Below, piece after piece: positions 21,131-28,628 of a stretch of DNA of 55,794 nt. The translations under genes and the position numbers were made by a program. The first letter of the stretch is position 1; each line of letters begins with the position of its first letter. Origin of the DNA: a virus; IMG/VR virus record IMGVR_UViG_3300042392_001901, positions 1-55,794 of that record; one strand, given 5' to 3'. The notes beneath the pieces are model-generated. The model ran no database searches and was not told where the DNA came from. It saw only the letters and a program-made list of their open reading frames with translations.

Positions 21131-21331
21131 ATGAACACACTGCTCATTGCCATTGCCGCTGCATGCAATGCCTATGCATCATGGGTGGCATGGCAACGAG
21201 AGTCTGAAATAGATCGAATCGAAGATGAAATTGATAAGCTTGCTGCCACTGGTGATCCTGCTGCAAAGTTGCGGATTGAACGACTCGCAACGAGAAAAAA
21301 ACGAAAGCTTGAACGCCTCGGCGCTCTATGA
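21131..21331 (+). CDS. Rz-like inner-membrane spanin
   Basis: A 66-residue protein. It has an N-terminal transmembrane helix (TLLIAIAAACNAYASWVAW) and a charged coiled coil (RESEIDRIEDEIDKLA ... LRIERLATRKKRKLERL). It starts immediately after the holin-like gene. The out-of-frame overlap with a lipoprotein gene is the classic Rz/Rz1 layout. It would span the periplasm with its partner and fuse inner and outer membranes at lysis. Confidence 0.65.
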   Translation: MNTLLIAIAAACNAYASWVAWQRESEIDRIEDEIDKLAATGDPAAKLRIERLATRKKRKLERLGAL

Positions 21332-21464
21332 TCCGGTGACAGTTACCCTCATTGAAGGAAAACAATACACCTTTGCTGAAGGAACACTCATTGGGCGTGG
21401 TCAAAAATTTCATAGCGACTATAGCTATCGCAGAGCAATAATTATAGGAAATTCTAATAAATAA
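21225..21464 (+). CDS. Rz1-like outer-membrane lipoprotein spanin
   Basis: A 79-residue protein with a lipoprotein signal peptide: MKLISLLPLVILLQSC, where LQSC is the lipobox and Cys16 would be lipidated. Its first 107 bases overlap the Rz-like gene in another frame, as in lambda Rz/Rz1. The mature part is polar and lacks the Pro-rich stretch of lambda Rz1. The lipobox implies a host with an outer membrane. Confidence 0.65.
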   Translation: MKLISLLPLVILLQSCGLNDSQREKNESLNASALYDPVTVTLIEGKQYTFAEGTLIGRGQKFHSDYSYRRAIIIGNSNK

Positions 21465-21469
21465 AAGTT

Positions 21470-22234
21470 ATGTCATACGCAAACGTTGGTAAAGTTTGGA
21501 CAGTAGAGTCATTTAAAGAATATCTAAGCACGCTTAAAAAGCCTGCATATGTAAAGAGCGTTACTATACACCACACAGGTGCACCTTCATTGGCGCAGCG
21601 CAAGAGTGGTCTGCTCGCTCAACATATCTTAAACATAAAGGCATATTACCAATCACTCGGTTGGAATCGTGGACCGCATCTTTTTGTTGACGAGGATCAA
21701 ATCTTTGGCATGACCCCACTGAATGTTCCTGGCATACATGCAGTTTCATTTAATCGTAACTCTATAGGCATCGAAATACTTGGAGACTATGACAGTGAAG
21801 ATCCACTAACTGGTCGTGGATTAGCATGCATAAAAAATACAGCTGCAATTACAAAGGCGCTCTTCAATTGGCTAGACATGCCAGTTAATGAAAACACATT
21901 AAAGTTTCATCGCGATGACCCAAAGACAAGTAAAACCTGTCCTGGCAAAAAGGTTAAAAAGGATTGGTTCATCTCACTTGTACAAGGTAGTGAAGTTAAA
22001 ACAGTTACTCCTGCTCCAATATTTGCTATAGCTGGAACAGAAGTACCACTCATTGACTATGTGGTGCAGCACAAAGGCTATGATGCTAAAACAGCAACAA
22101 AGTTATTAAAGGTTAAAAATGGAATGACAACCTTTAATGGAACATGGATCGAAAGCGCACGTTATGACTCACAACGCGCAACCACACTTGCACTCAGCAG
22201 CGAATTAGACACAGACGTACCTAAAAAATCTTAA
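21470..22234 (+). CDS. N-acetylmuramoyl-L-alanine amidase (endolysin)
   Basis: A 254-residue enzyme of the Amidase_2 / PGRP type. SVTIHHTGAPS holds the first zinc His (about 32-33), WNRGPHLFVDEDQIF is a conserved substrate segment, NSIGIEILGDYD follows, and LKFHRDDPKTSKTCPGKKV gives the second His and the Cys ligand. It cleaves the amide bond between MurNAc and the stem peptide. A C-terminal segment after ~185 (YVVQHKGYDAKTATKLLKVKNGM) may be a wall-binding module. No signal peptide, so a holin is needed. Confidence 0.88.
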   Translation: MSYANVGKVWTVESFKEYLSTLKKPAYVKSVTIHHTGAPSLAQRKSGLLAQHILNIKAYYQSLGWNRGPHLFVDEDQIFGMTPLNVPGIHAVSFNRNSIGIEILGDYDSEDPLTGRGLACIKNTAAITKALFNWLDMPVNENTLKFHRDDPKTSKTCPGKKVKKDWFISLVQGSEVKTVTPAPIFAIAGTEVPLIDYVVQHKGYDAKTATKLLKVKNGMTTFNGTWIESARYDSQRATTLALSSELDTDVPKKS

Positions 22235-22296
22235 TTTTAATGGAGTGATGTATTATACCATGGTAACACCAACAATAACAACACACAAATAAAATT

Positions 22297-23058
22297 ATGG
22301 CCACTGCCAAACGAGAAAAAAAGAAAAAAGCTACTGCTTCAAAACCTGATCTTTTCGCCGAGGACTCAACTAACATTGAGTCCTCGATTGCTTTAAATTT
22401 CTGCTTTAATTTTAAAGTCAAAAAGCCGTTTCACTTTAATGAGGCGCACAAGGCATTTTATGACTGTATAAAGGCAGACGATACAAATATGGCATTTGTT
22501 GACGGTCCTGCAGGAAGCGCTAAAAGTTATATTGCTGTACTTGCCGCCTTGGAACTCTTTAAGGACAAAAAGATTAAGCATATAAACTATATACGCAGCG
22601 TAATTGAAAGCGCGTCTCGTAGCATTGGTGCATTGCCTGGTGAGGTTGACGATAAGTTTTTACCATATGCAATGCCATGTCTAGAAAAAATACGCGAGAT
22701 TACAGACGAGAGTACTTGTCTGCAACTTCGCAATGCAAATGTTGTGAGTGCCACTCCAGTAAATTTTGTACGCGGCCTTACATTCAATGATAGTGTTGTG
22801 ATTGTCGACGAGGCACAAAACCTAACACGTTCAGAGCTTGTAACGATACTTACCCGTTTTGGTAAAAATACAAAATATGTAATCTGCGGAGATCTTAAGC
22901 AGTCAGATATTGGTAAACTTTCAGGCTATCCAGATGTTTATTCTCGATTTAACAATACATCTGCTGTAGAAAATAACATACACACCTTTAAGTTTGGAGA
23001 TAGTGAAATTGTACGCAGCAAGATATTACGCTATATTGTACAGGTGCTTGAAGCATAA
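22297..23058 (+). CDS. phoH: PhoH-like ATPase
   Basis: A 253-residue P-loop protein. Walker A is GPAGSAKS (about 69-76), Walker B is VVIVDEAQNL (about 166-175), and YVICGDLKQSDIG (about 197-209) is the family's sensor segment. The N terminus is Lys-rich. PhoH is widespread in marine phages and linked to phosphate stress or RNA handling; the precise role is not settled. It is followed by a large hairpin that could end its transcript. Confidence 0.9.
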   Translation: MATAKREKKKKATASKPDLFAEDSTNIESSIALNFCFNFKVKKPFHFNEAHKAFYDCIKADDTNMAFVDGPAGSAKSYIAVLAALELFKDKKIKHINYIRSVIESASRSIGALPGEVDDKFLPYAMPCLEKIREITDESTCLQLRNANVVSATPVNFVRGLTFNDSVVIVDEAQNLTRSELVTILTRFGKNTKYVICGDLKQSDIGKLSGYPDVYSRFNNTSAVENNIHTFKFGDSEIVRSKILRYIVQVLEA

Positions 23059-23077
23059 AAAAATAAACTTTTTTCAC

Positions 23078-23143
23078 TTTTTTGGGGGTTTTCTATGGTT
23101 TTCTATATAGATAAATCTATGGTACATAGAAAACCCCAAAAAA
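23078..23143 (+). terminator. Long inverted repeat, probable terminator
   Basis: TTTTTTGGGG (bulged G) TTTTCTATG at 23078-23097 pairs with CATAGAAAACCCCAAAAAA at 23125-23143. Smaller dyads lie in the loop. The A/T tracts on both sides allow termination in either direction. The following ~75 bases hold a GTTCCGGAAC dyad (23184-23193) and a GATAAATA motif, but no gene. Confidence 0.65.
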
Positions 23144-23219
23144 GACAAGCATAAATAAGGACCTATCCAAACTATGCCCGAAGGTTCCGGAACGGATAAA
23201 TAGTGTTGAGTTAATGCCA

Positions 23220-23321
23220 GATTAGACATTTTTCTTATTTTGTCGAGAATTTTATGCACTTTTGTGAAAAAGGTTGTGTACAAATCGTGAGTTTTGTGGT
23301 ATAATAGTCATGTAAGCAACA
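23220..23321 (+). promoter_or_regulatory. Repeated early promoter module, diverged copy F
   Basis: The hairpin is weaker than in the other copies, but the rest is intact: -35 TGTACA (23277-23282), 17 bp, TATAAT (23300-23305), leader TAGTCATGTAAGCAACA (23305-23321), with the ATG at 23324. Confidence 0.75.
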
Positions 23322-23323
23322 AT

Positions 23324-23533
23324 ATGACACACCTCGAAACACTAAAGACTGACCTTGAGCTTCACCTCAAAAGTCGTGAAGCCCTGGTAGACGGTTCTGG
23401 CGGGTTTTTTATTAAACGAGCCGGTTATAATGTCGGTGCCGTTATTCATAGCTATGACGGCATCATACGGTCCTTGGAGGAAGAGATTGCCAGCATTGAG
23501 GCTAAAAAACGTAATAAGAAAACACCTGCATGA
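23324..23533 (+). CDS. Hypothetical early protein
   Basis: A 69-residue protein behind module F. It is helical at both ends (LETLKTDLELHLKSREAL ... SLEEEIASIEAKKRNKK) around a short GSGGFFIKRAGYNVGAVIHSY centre. Unknown. Confidence 0.6.
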   Translation: MTHLETLKTDLELHLKSREALVDGSGGFFIKRAGYNVGAVIHSYDGIIRSLEEEIASIEAKKRNKKTPA

Positions 23534-23676
23534 AAACACTACTAGAACGTATAGAAAATATGTCAAACAGCAATCATCGTAAATTGCTCTATATTGGTGC
23601 ATTATTTGCACTCATTGGGGGCTCCCCTATTTTTGCCGCAATGCTGTGCTTGGTTGCATTTACACTTGAAGACTAA
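23530..23676 (+). CDS. Small membrane protein
   Basis: A 48-residue protein with an ATGA overlap to its upstream neighbour. A helix of about 25 residues (YIGALFALIGGSPIFAAMLCLVAF is split by Gly/Ser/Pro) suggests one or two membrane passes. Unknown. Confidence 0.5.
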   Translation: MKTLLERIENMSNSNHRKLLYIGALFALIGGSPIFAAMLCLVAFTLED

Positions 23677-23679
23677 TCT

Positions 23680-23874
23680 ATGAAAAATACACTACAGAAA
23701 CTAATCGCTCAGTTTAATGCTGATATTGCCTCTAATCTACAGGATATTGCTGAGATTTTGCCCGATGGCCGCTATGCCGAAGCACTTGACCTTCAAACTG
23801 AAAACCTCACGCTCGAGAGAGTAGTTGATGTTTTAGAAAATGAGTTGAAGGAATTGGCTAGTGCTCAGTCTTAA
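23680..23874 (+). CDS. Hypothetical helical protein
   Basis: A 64-residue acidic helical protein (KLIAQFNADIASNLQDIAEIL ... VVDVLENELKELASAQS). No family is recognised. Confidence 0.5.
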   Translation: MKNTLQKLIAQFNADIASNLQDIAEILPDGRYAEALDLQTENLTLERVVDVLENELKELASAQS

Positions 23875-23879
23875 GTCAT

Positions 23880-24128
23880 ATGAAAGTTATATCTAAGCCG
23901 CTGGCGTTTGCATTCATAGTTGCTTTTTTTGCAATTGTAGCATTTGGAATATATCTACAAGTGCTGTGGACGGATTGGGCAATTACTAAAATTTTTAATA
24001 AAGATTTTCATAATCTAAAAATTTTTGCAGCATTATGCATAGTCGAAATGTTGTCGCCTAAAGCTTTACAGGGCATTACTATGATCATTTTGATTCTTAT
24101 GACACTGTATATCTTTTTGACTGCATGA
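23880..24128 (+). CDS. Membrane protein
   Basis: An 82-residue protein with two predicted membrane helices (AFAFIVAFFAIVAFGIYLQVL and ITMIILILMTLYIFLTA) and a short loop between. Its stop overlaps the next start (ATGA). Unknown. Confidence 0.55.
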   Translation: MKVISKPLAFAFIVAFFAIVAFGIYLQVLWTDWAITKIFNKDFHNLKIFAALCIVEMLSPKALQGITMIILILMTLYIFLTA

Positions 24129-24286
24129 ATGACAAATCAAATTTTATTGCTCACCTTCGCGGTCATGATGTCTATTATGTCAATGGCTGTTTTACATTGG
24201 ATCCACTTCCAGATTTGGTGACACTACAAACTATAGTTTCTTACTTGATTGATGAAGGGTTTGTAAATGTTGATGAAAGCCTTTAA
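24125..24286 (+). CDS. Short hypothetical protein
   Basis: A 53-residue protein overlapping its upstream neighbour by four bases; polar with a helical C-terminal half (LVTLQTIVSYLIDEGF). Unknown. Confidence 0.45.
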   Translation: MNDKSNFIAHLRGHDVYYVNGCFTLDPLPDLVTLQTIVSYLIDEGFVNVDESL

Positions 24287-24287
24287 T

Positions 24288-24551
24288 ATGAAACGTTTAA
24301 TAGTTGCACTGCTATCAATTTGTTTAACGAGTTGTGTTGTCGAATATACTCCAACCGGCTATTCATCGGTTGGTTACTATAGATATTCTGGTTCACACTC
24401 ATTATCTACGTACCGACCATACAATTGTTATCGCTCATATCGCCGGCCAACAATTACTCCGGTTGCACATGGGTTTGATCCTGATCCTCAATATGTAAAT
24501 GGTTATGTGTTTAGAGGTGGTGATGGCATGCCATATGCGGCTGAATTTTAA
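24288..24551 (+). CDS. Putative lipoprotein, Tyr-rich
   Basis: An 87-residue protein. MKRLIVALLSICLTSC is a lipoprotein signal with lipobox LTSC (Cys16). The mature part is unusual: many Tyr, Ser, Gly and Arg (YYRYSGSHSLSTYRPYNCYRS), low complexity and likely disordered. It may modify the host envelope or exclude other phages (inference). It starts two bases after the preceding stop. Confidence 0.55.
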   Translation: MKRLIVALLSICLTSCVVEYTPTGYSSVGYYRYSGSHSLSTYRPYNCYRSYRRPTITPVAHGFDPDPQYVNGYVFRGGDGMPYAAEF

Positions 24552-24557
24552 AAAAAT

Positions 24558-25091
24558 ATGTTAACACTAGATGAACTTAAAAAGCTGTGTGAGGACTCAA
24601 ATACTGTGGATTATTGTCTCCCGGTACTTGACTCACCAACCTTTTTGACATGTCCTTTGAGTCTGGAACCAGACTCTCCATACTCATATGTTGGAGGTCT
24701 ATGTAACCACACTCACGAGATTATAAGTTCTGGAATATTGTTGTGCTCGCTGTATAAAAACTATAACAACACCGCTATAAATGTGCGTGAATATATTATC
24801 AGTGCAATATGGTGCAACTATGGAAAATTATGGGAATATGTTTGTTCGGACCCAGAGTCTCAAACTTGGATGTATGCCGCGCAAAATCCTAAAACAGAAA
24901 CTGGATATCGATCGGCTTTCCAGTTTGAAACACATGCGTCTTCTTTAGATACAGATGACGACATCTCTGTCGCAAATGTGGTGCATAATATATTTTCAAC
25001 TCATATAGGCCGGCCAGCAACTCCAGAGGCTCACCTCTTACTATCAAACATTCAACTTTCTCATAAACTATATCATTATAAACAATCATGA
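24558..25091 (+). CDS. HD-domain-like protein, catalytic residues changed
   Basis: A 177-residue protein that follows the layout of phage HD phosphohydrolases: GGLCNHTHEI (about 46-55), AIWCNYGKLWEYV where the family has an HD pair followed by YGK, then HNIFSTHIG and TPEAHLLLSNIQLSHKL. The expected His-Asp is Cys-Asn and the later Asp is Asn, so the metal site looks lost. It is joined by ATGA to a DEDDh exonuclease, so it may act as a partner or regulator rather than an enzyme. Homology is inferred from layout. Confidence 0.45.
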   Translation: MLTLDELKKLCEDSNTVDYCLPVLDSPTFLTCPLSLEPDSPYSYVGGLCNHTHEIISSGILLCSLYKNYNNTAINVREYIISAIWCNYGKLWEYVCSDPESQTWMYAAQNPKTETGYRSAFQFETHASSLDTDDDISVANVVHNIFSTHIGRPATPEAHLLLSNIQLSHKLYHYKQS

Positions 25092-25690
25092 GCACACAAT
25101 ACACAGGATACAAACATTTTTTTCTTGACGTAGAGACAACTGGTCTTGATCGTGACCGGAATGAAATATTTCAAATTAGTGGAATAATCACTGACACAAA
25201 TCTTAACGTTCTTGAAGAATGCGATTTGAGATTTCGTCCACTGTCTCTAGAATGCGTTCAGGACGAAGCACTCACAAAAACAGGAATGACTCTCCAAAGT
25301 TTAAGTGATTTGCCTCTTTCTGCTCGAGAGGCATATTCGCAACTAGTTGAAATGTTAGGACGTCATTGTGATAAGTTTGATAAAAAGGACAAGCTTCACT
25401 TTGTTGCATATAACGCTGCTTTTGATATTGATTTTATTCGTAGGTTTTTTGAGAAAAATGGAGATCAGTTTTTTGGCAGTTGGTTTTGGAACCCACCAAT
25501 CTGTGTGATGCAAGCCGCCGCATGGATGACAATGAGGGTACGAGGCGCTCTCCCAAATTTCAAACTTGGAACCCTGTGTCAATGTGCTGAATTAGGATGG
25601 GATGAGTCTGCCGCGCATGATGCTGCCTATGATATTCGTCAAACCCTAGAGCTTTTTCGATATCTCCGTACAGATATCCCTCAATTGTGA
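25088..25690 (+). CDS. DEDDh (DnaQ-like) 3'-5' exonuclease
   Basis: A 200-residue nuclease. Exo I is FLDVETTGLD (about 12-21), Exo II is VAYNAAFDIDFI (about 103-114) and Exo III is AAHDAAYDIRQT (about 177-188), which gives the D-E-D-D-h set. It degrades DNA or RNA from the 3' end, perhaps oligoribonuclease- or epsilon-like in use. It overlaps the HD-like gene upstream and is followed by module D. Confidence 0.85.
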   Translation: MSTQYTGYKHFFLDVETTGLDRDRNEIFQISGIITDTNLNVLEECDLRFRPLSLECVQDEALTKTGMTLQSLSDLPLSAREAYSQLVEMLGRHCDKFDKKDKLHFVAYNAAFDIDFIRRFFEKNGDQFFGSWFWNPPICVMQAAAWMTMRVRGALPNFKLGTLCQCAELGWDESAAHDAAYDIRQTLELFRYLRTDIPQL

Positions 25691-25709
25691 GCTTTTTTAG
25701 GCCTCCAGG

Positions 25710-25817
25710 AGGTCATTTTCTCTATACGGGGACACTGCCCGGGACCTTTTTTCACTTTTTTGAAAAAAGTTGTGTACTTTTGTCGTGGTTTATGCTATAA
25801 TAACCATGTAAGCAACA
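25710..25817 (+). promoter_or_regulatory. Repeated early promoter module, copy D
   Basis: Begins after a CCTCCAGGAGG dyad. 'ttttctctatacgggg', AT hairpin, -35 TGTACT (25773-25778), 17 bp, TATAAT (25796-25801), leader TAACCATGTAAGCAACA (25801-25817); the ATG is at 25820. Confidence 0.8.
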
Positions 25818-25819
25818 AT

Positions 25820-26311
25820 ATGACCACCACCTACTACGCCTCAGAAGTCAGTCCCGAAGAATACTCCGCCACATTAGCAGAGGCTGCAGAACTTGCCCTC
25901 GCTGATTATGAAGCTCATATCTCTGAGCAAGACGTTCGCATTGGAGACATCATCAAAGACAGCAACGTTGCAGATGACATCACACTCTATCGTGTCACTG
26001 ACATAATTCAAGAGCAATGGTACGAACCACTCATTGTGCTTGAAGTTCTCAAACATTCTGGCTGGTCCCCCACTTCGGTTCGCTTTCATCACCTCTTCAA
26101 ACCAACCAAGGCGACACCACGAAAGTTACGTTGGTTTTTGAGCGCGATTCCAGTTGGTGGACTATTCAAAAGTTCTAACTATGAAGGCGCTCTACTTATG
26201 CAGCGAGTCCAAGACACCGCTGCTGGCACACTACGAGCCCGTTATCTAGAAGGTCAATTTACAGGCGAGGTCATCTGCAAGAGCAAACACAGCCGAGTCT
26301 ATGCTCTCTAA
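25820..26311 (+). CDS. Hypothetical early protein
   Basis: A 163-residue protein behind module D. The first 40 residues are acidic and helical (PEEYSATLAEAAELALADYEAH). A beta-rich region follows (VRIGDIIKDSNVADDITLYRVTDII ... EPLIVLEVL), then a basic C-terminal part. No family is recognised. Confidence 0.55.
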   Translation: MTTTYYASEVSPEEYSATLAEAAELALADYEAHISEQDVRIGDIIKDSNVADDITLYRVTDIIQEQWYEPLIVLEVLKHSGWSPTSVRFHHLFKPTKATPRKLRWFLSAIPVGGLFKSSNYEGALLMQRVQDTAAGTLRARYLEGQFTGEVICKSKHSRVYAL

Positions 26312-26330
26312 TCTCTCAACACACAAAAAT

Positions 26331-26567
26331 ATGGACAAAGAATACATTGTAAAGACGAAAACTGGTGGAGAAGCAACAATACTTGCTCGCACCCCAGCCG
26401 AAGCCCTTGGTATCTATACAAAACGAGGACGATTTGGCATTGGAGCAGCATGGACGTTTACTCGTCAACCAGACGGTTGGATTGTATGCACCCATACTGG
26501 AATGAAGACTCTTGAACGCACCTATCACAAACTTCGTGAAAAGGACTATGTTCGTGGCATGCGCTAA
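26331..26567 (+). CDS. Hypothetical protein
   Basis: A 78-residue basic protein: EYIVKTKTGGEATILARTPAEALGIY, then a WTFTRQPDGWIVCTHTG segment and a basic helix. It is probably co-transcribed with its neighbours from module D. Unknown. Confidence 0.5.
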   Translation: MDKEYIVKTKTGGEATILARTPAEALGIYTKRGRFGIGAAWTFTRQPDGWIVCTHTGMKTLERTYHKLREKDYVRGMR

Positions 26568-26585
26568 ACTTCAACTTTATATCGT

Positions 26586-27698
26586 ATGAAATTACCTACA
26601 CTATACAGTCGTACATCGACTGGGAGCATTCAAGAATGGACGATTGAAATCGAAGATGGACGGTGTCGTACCCATCATGGCAAGGTCGGAGGCAAGATTG
26701 TGACCACGTTGTGGACCACATGTGAAGCCACCAATGTCGGCCGAGCAAATGAGCGCGACATTTCAGCTCAAGCACTTTTCGAGGCACAAGCACTCTGGAA
26801 AAAGAAAAAGGAAAGTGGTTGTTTTGAGTCAATTGCTGACATTGATCGCAGTCTCTATATTGAGCCAATGCTTGCTAAAAAATGGGAAGATCGCAAAAGT
26901 CGTGTCGTCTATCCAGTCTATAGTCAACCAAAGCTTGATGGTTTACGAGCAGTCATCACAGCAAAGAGGGCAACTACGCGAAATGGCAAGGCCTGGGTCA
27001 CAATTCCGCATATCTTGCAGGAGTTGGCTCCTCTTTTTAAGGCACATCCAGATCTTGTGCTTGATGGCGAGCTTTATACTCACAAATATAAGGATGACTT
27101 TAATAGTATTTGTAGTCTTGTGAAAAAAACCAAACCATCCGCTGCAGACCTACAGGAGTGTGCCAATAAGATCCAATTTTGGTGGTATGATACGGTTGAC
27201 CCAAGTAAAAAGTTTTCGACACGTTCTTCTCAGGCTGCTTACTATGCAAACGCATTCAAGTTAAATCCAAACATTATTGTGAATGTACCTACCACTATGG
27301 TGTGTGACGAGATTTCACTTGATGCGACATATGAAAACTATTTGCAAGATGGCTATGAAGGTCAGATGGTACGAGTTGACGCGCCATACGAGTGTAAGCG
27401 TAGTGACTCGCTGCTCAAGCGCAAAGAGTTTCAGGATGGTGAGTATCTTATTGTTGAAATTTGCGAAGGCAACGGTAACAAAAGCGGCATGGCTGGTTAT
27501 GCGGTCTTGCAAAGACCAGACGGCAAAACATTCCGAAGCAACATCAAAGGTACACACTCATTTTTGAAAGAGCTCTTAAAGGATGCTGAGTCTCTTCGTG
27601 GAACCTATGCTACATGCACCTATTTCAACCTGACTCCAGATGGCATCCCACGCTTTCCATACGTCACCAGATTGAGACCTGGACCCGGAATTGACTAA
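26586..27698 (+). CDS. ATP-dependent DNA ligase with N-terminal WGR domain
   Basis: A 370-residue protein. Residues 1-80 form a WGR-like domain (EWTIEIEDGRCRTHHGKVGGKIVTTLW ... ALFEAQALWKKKK). The ligase core follows: motif I SQPKLDGLRA with the adenylated Lys (about 117-126), LVLDGELYTHK (motif III), DGYEGQMVR (motif IV) and LLKRKEF (motif V). A C-terminal OB region (DGEYLIVEICEGNGNKSGM) precedes PYVTRLRPG. It seals nicks using ATP. WGR domains bind DNA or poly(ADP-ribose) systems; here it probably guides DNA contact (inference). T4 gp30 lacks it. Confidence 0.88.
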   Translation: MKLPTLYSRTSTGSIQEWTIEIEDGRCRTHHGKVGGKIVTTLWTTCEATNVGRANERDISAQALFEAQALWKKKKESGCFESIADIDRSLYIEPMLAKKWEDRKSRVVYPVYSQPKLDGLRAVITAKRATTRNGKAWVTIPHILQELAPLFKAHPDLVLDGELYTHKYKDDFNSICSLVKKTKPSAADLQECANKIQFWWYDTVDPSKKFSTRSSQAAYYANAFKLNPNIIVNVPTTMVCDEISLDATYENYLQDGYEGQMVRVDAPYECKRSDSLLKRKEFQDGEYLIVEICEGNGNKSGMAGYAVLQRPDGKTFRSNIKGTHSFLKELLKDAESLRGTYATCTYFNLTPDGIPRFPYVTRLRPGPGID

Positions 27699-27709
27699 AA
27701 TGTGACCCT

Positions 27710-27800
27710 GGAGGTCGAAAAAAGTGAAGTTTTTTCACTTTTTTGAAAAAAGTTGTGTACTTTTTGCGGGTTTTAGTGTATAATAATCCTGTAAGCAACA
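27710..27800 (+). promoter_or_regulatory. Repeated early promoter module, copy E
   Basis: The 'tctctatac' start is lost but a longer AT hairpin remains, then -35 TGTACT (27756-27761), 17 bp, TATAAT (27779-27784) and leader TAATCCTGTAAGCAACA (27784-27800), where the upstream ATG is CTG. Confidence 0.78.
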
Positions 27801-27802
27801 AT

Positions 27803-28132
27803 ATGACCACCACTGATATTACCTCTGCCGTAGCCACAGTTTCACTCTATCGTAGCCTCAATAACCGATTTGTCGATGACGCTGACGATCGCCAACGACA
27901 CATCACATTTCGCTGCATGCGAGCCGATGACATGCTGGAATGGCTGTTCGAAGCGACCAATGCTCCAGAAAGTTTTCTTGACGCTGAGCAGATGTTTGTG
28001 CGTCAGACATTTGCTGATGCAAAACTGTATGCGCTCTCTCGCGGAGACGTAGTTGGCATCAATGACACCCTCTATAAATGCAAGATGGTTGGATGGGAAA
28101 AGGTTGAAACTGTAAATGATGTCATCGAATAA
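27803..28132 (+). CDS. Hypothetical early protein
   Basis: A 109-residue protein behind module E. The core is helical (FRCMRADDMLEWLFEATNAPESFLDAEQMFVRQTFADAKLYAL), with a C-terminal beta segment (GDVVGINDTLYKCKMVGWEKVETV). Unknown. Confidence 0.55.
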   Translation: MTTTDITSAVATVSLYRSLNNRFVDDADDRQRHITFRCMRADDMLEWLFEATNAPESFLDAEQMFVRQTFADAKLYALSRGDVVGINDTLYKCKMVGWEKVETVNDVIE

Positions 28133-28138
28133 ATGAAT

Positions 28139-28306
28139 ATGAAACAAAAAACTTGGGTTTGCGCTGGGCAATGGGGTTGGATTTCAACCGACGAGGTGAA
28201 ATTTTCTGGCATCGAAGAAGGACCATTCGGAGATGTGATGAGTTTCGAATTTTGTGGAGAATCTTTCAAATCTCAGATCGCAGTTGGATCAAAACCAGGA
28301 GCATAA
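28139..28306 (+). CDS. Short hypothetical protein
   Basis: A 55-residue protein, Trp-rich at the start (KTWVCAGQWGWISTDEV). An alternative ATG is two codons upstream at 28133. Its stop overlaps the spacing to 28308. Unknown. Confidence 0.45.
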   Translation: MKQKTWVCAGQWGWISTDEVKFSGIEEGPFGDVMSFEFCGESFKSQIAVGSKPGA

Positions 28307-28307
28307 C

Positions 28308-28628
28308 ATGAATAGACTAGACTCATTGCGTGAAGTGCTTGACTGCAGATTTGCTGAATTACAACAAGAGATTGATTCTCTCAAGGAAGAAAATTATAAA
28401 CTTCGCAATGGCTTTCAAGGAGCGTGTTATGCATGCGAGCCTGTAGGAGAACTCAATCAAAAGTTAACTGATGCTGGACATGCGCTCTATCACGCACTTG
28501 GCTATTTTACGGATAACTTTGATTATATGAATGATCGCGATTATTTGTTTACTGCTGAAAAGGCTGCGGTGAATCGTTGGCGTGAACTCTTCAACAATAA
28601 CATACCTGAACAAAACTATGAAGATTAG
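28308..28628 (+). CDS. Hypothetical protein with coiled-coil start
   Basis: A 106-residue protein. Residues 1-35 form a coiled coil (SLREVLDCRFAELQQEIDSLKEENYKLRN), then a CYACEP turn and helical remainder. It overlaps the next gene by 11 bases. Unknown. Confidence 0.5.
   Translation: MNRLDSLREVLDCRFAELQQEIDSLKEENYKLRNGFQGACYACEPVGELNQKLTDAGHALYHALGYFTDNFDYMNDRDYLFTAEKAAVNRWRELFNNNIPEQNYED

Noticed and set aside
216-27800. CRISPR array or transposon ends
   Set aside because: The repeats are about 100 bp, widely spaced, each ahead of a gene and contain a promoter. There are no spacers, no transposase and no target duplications.
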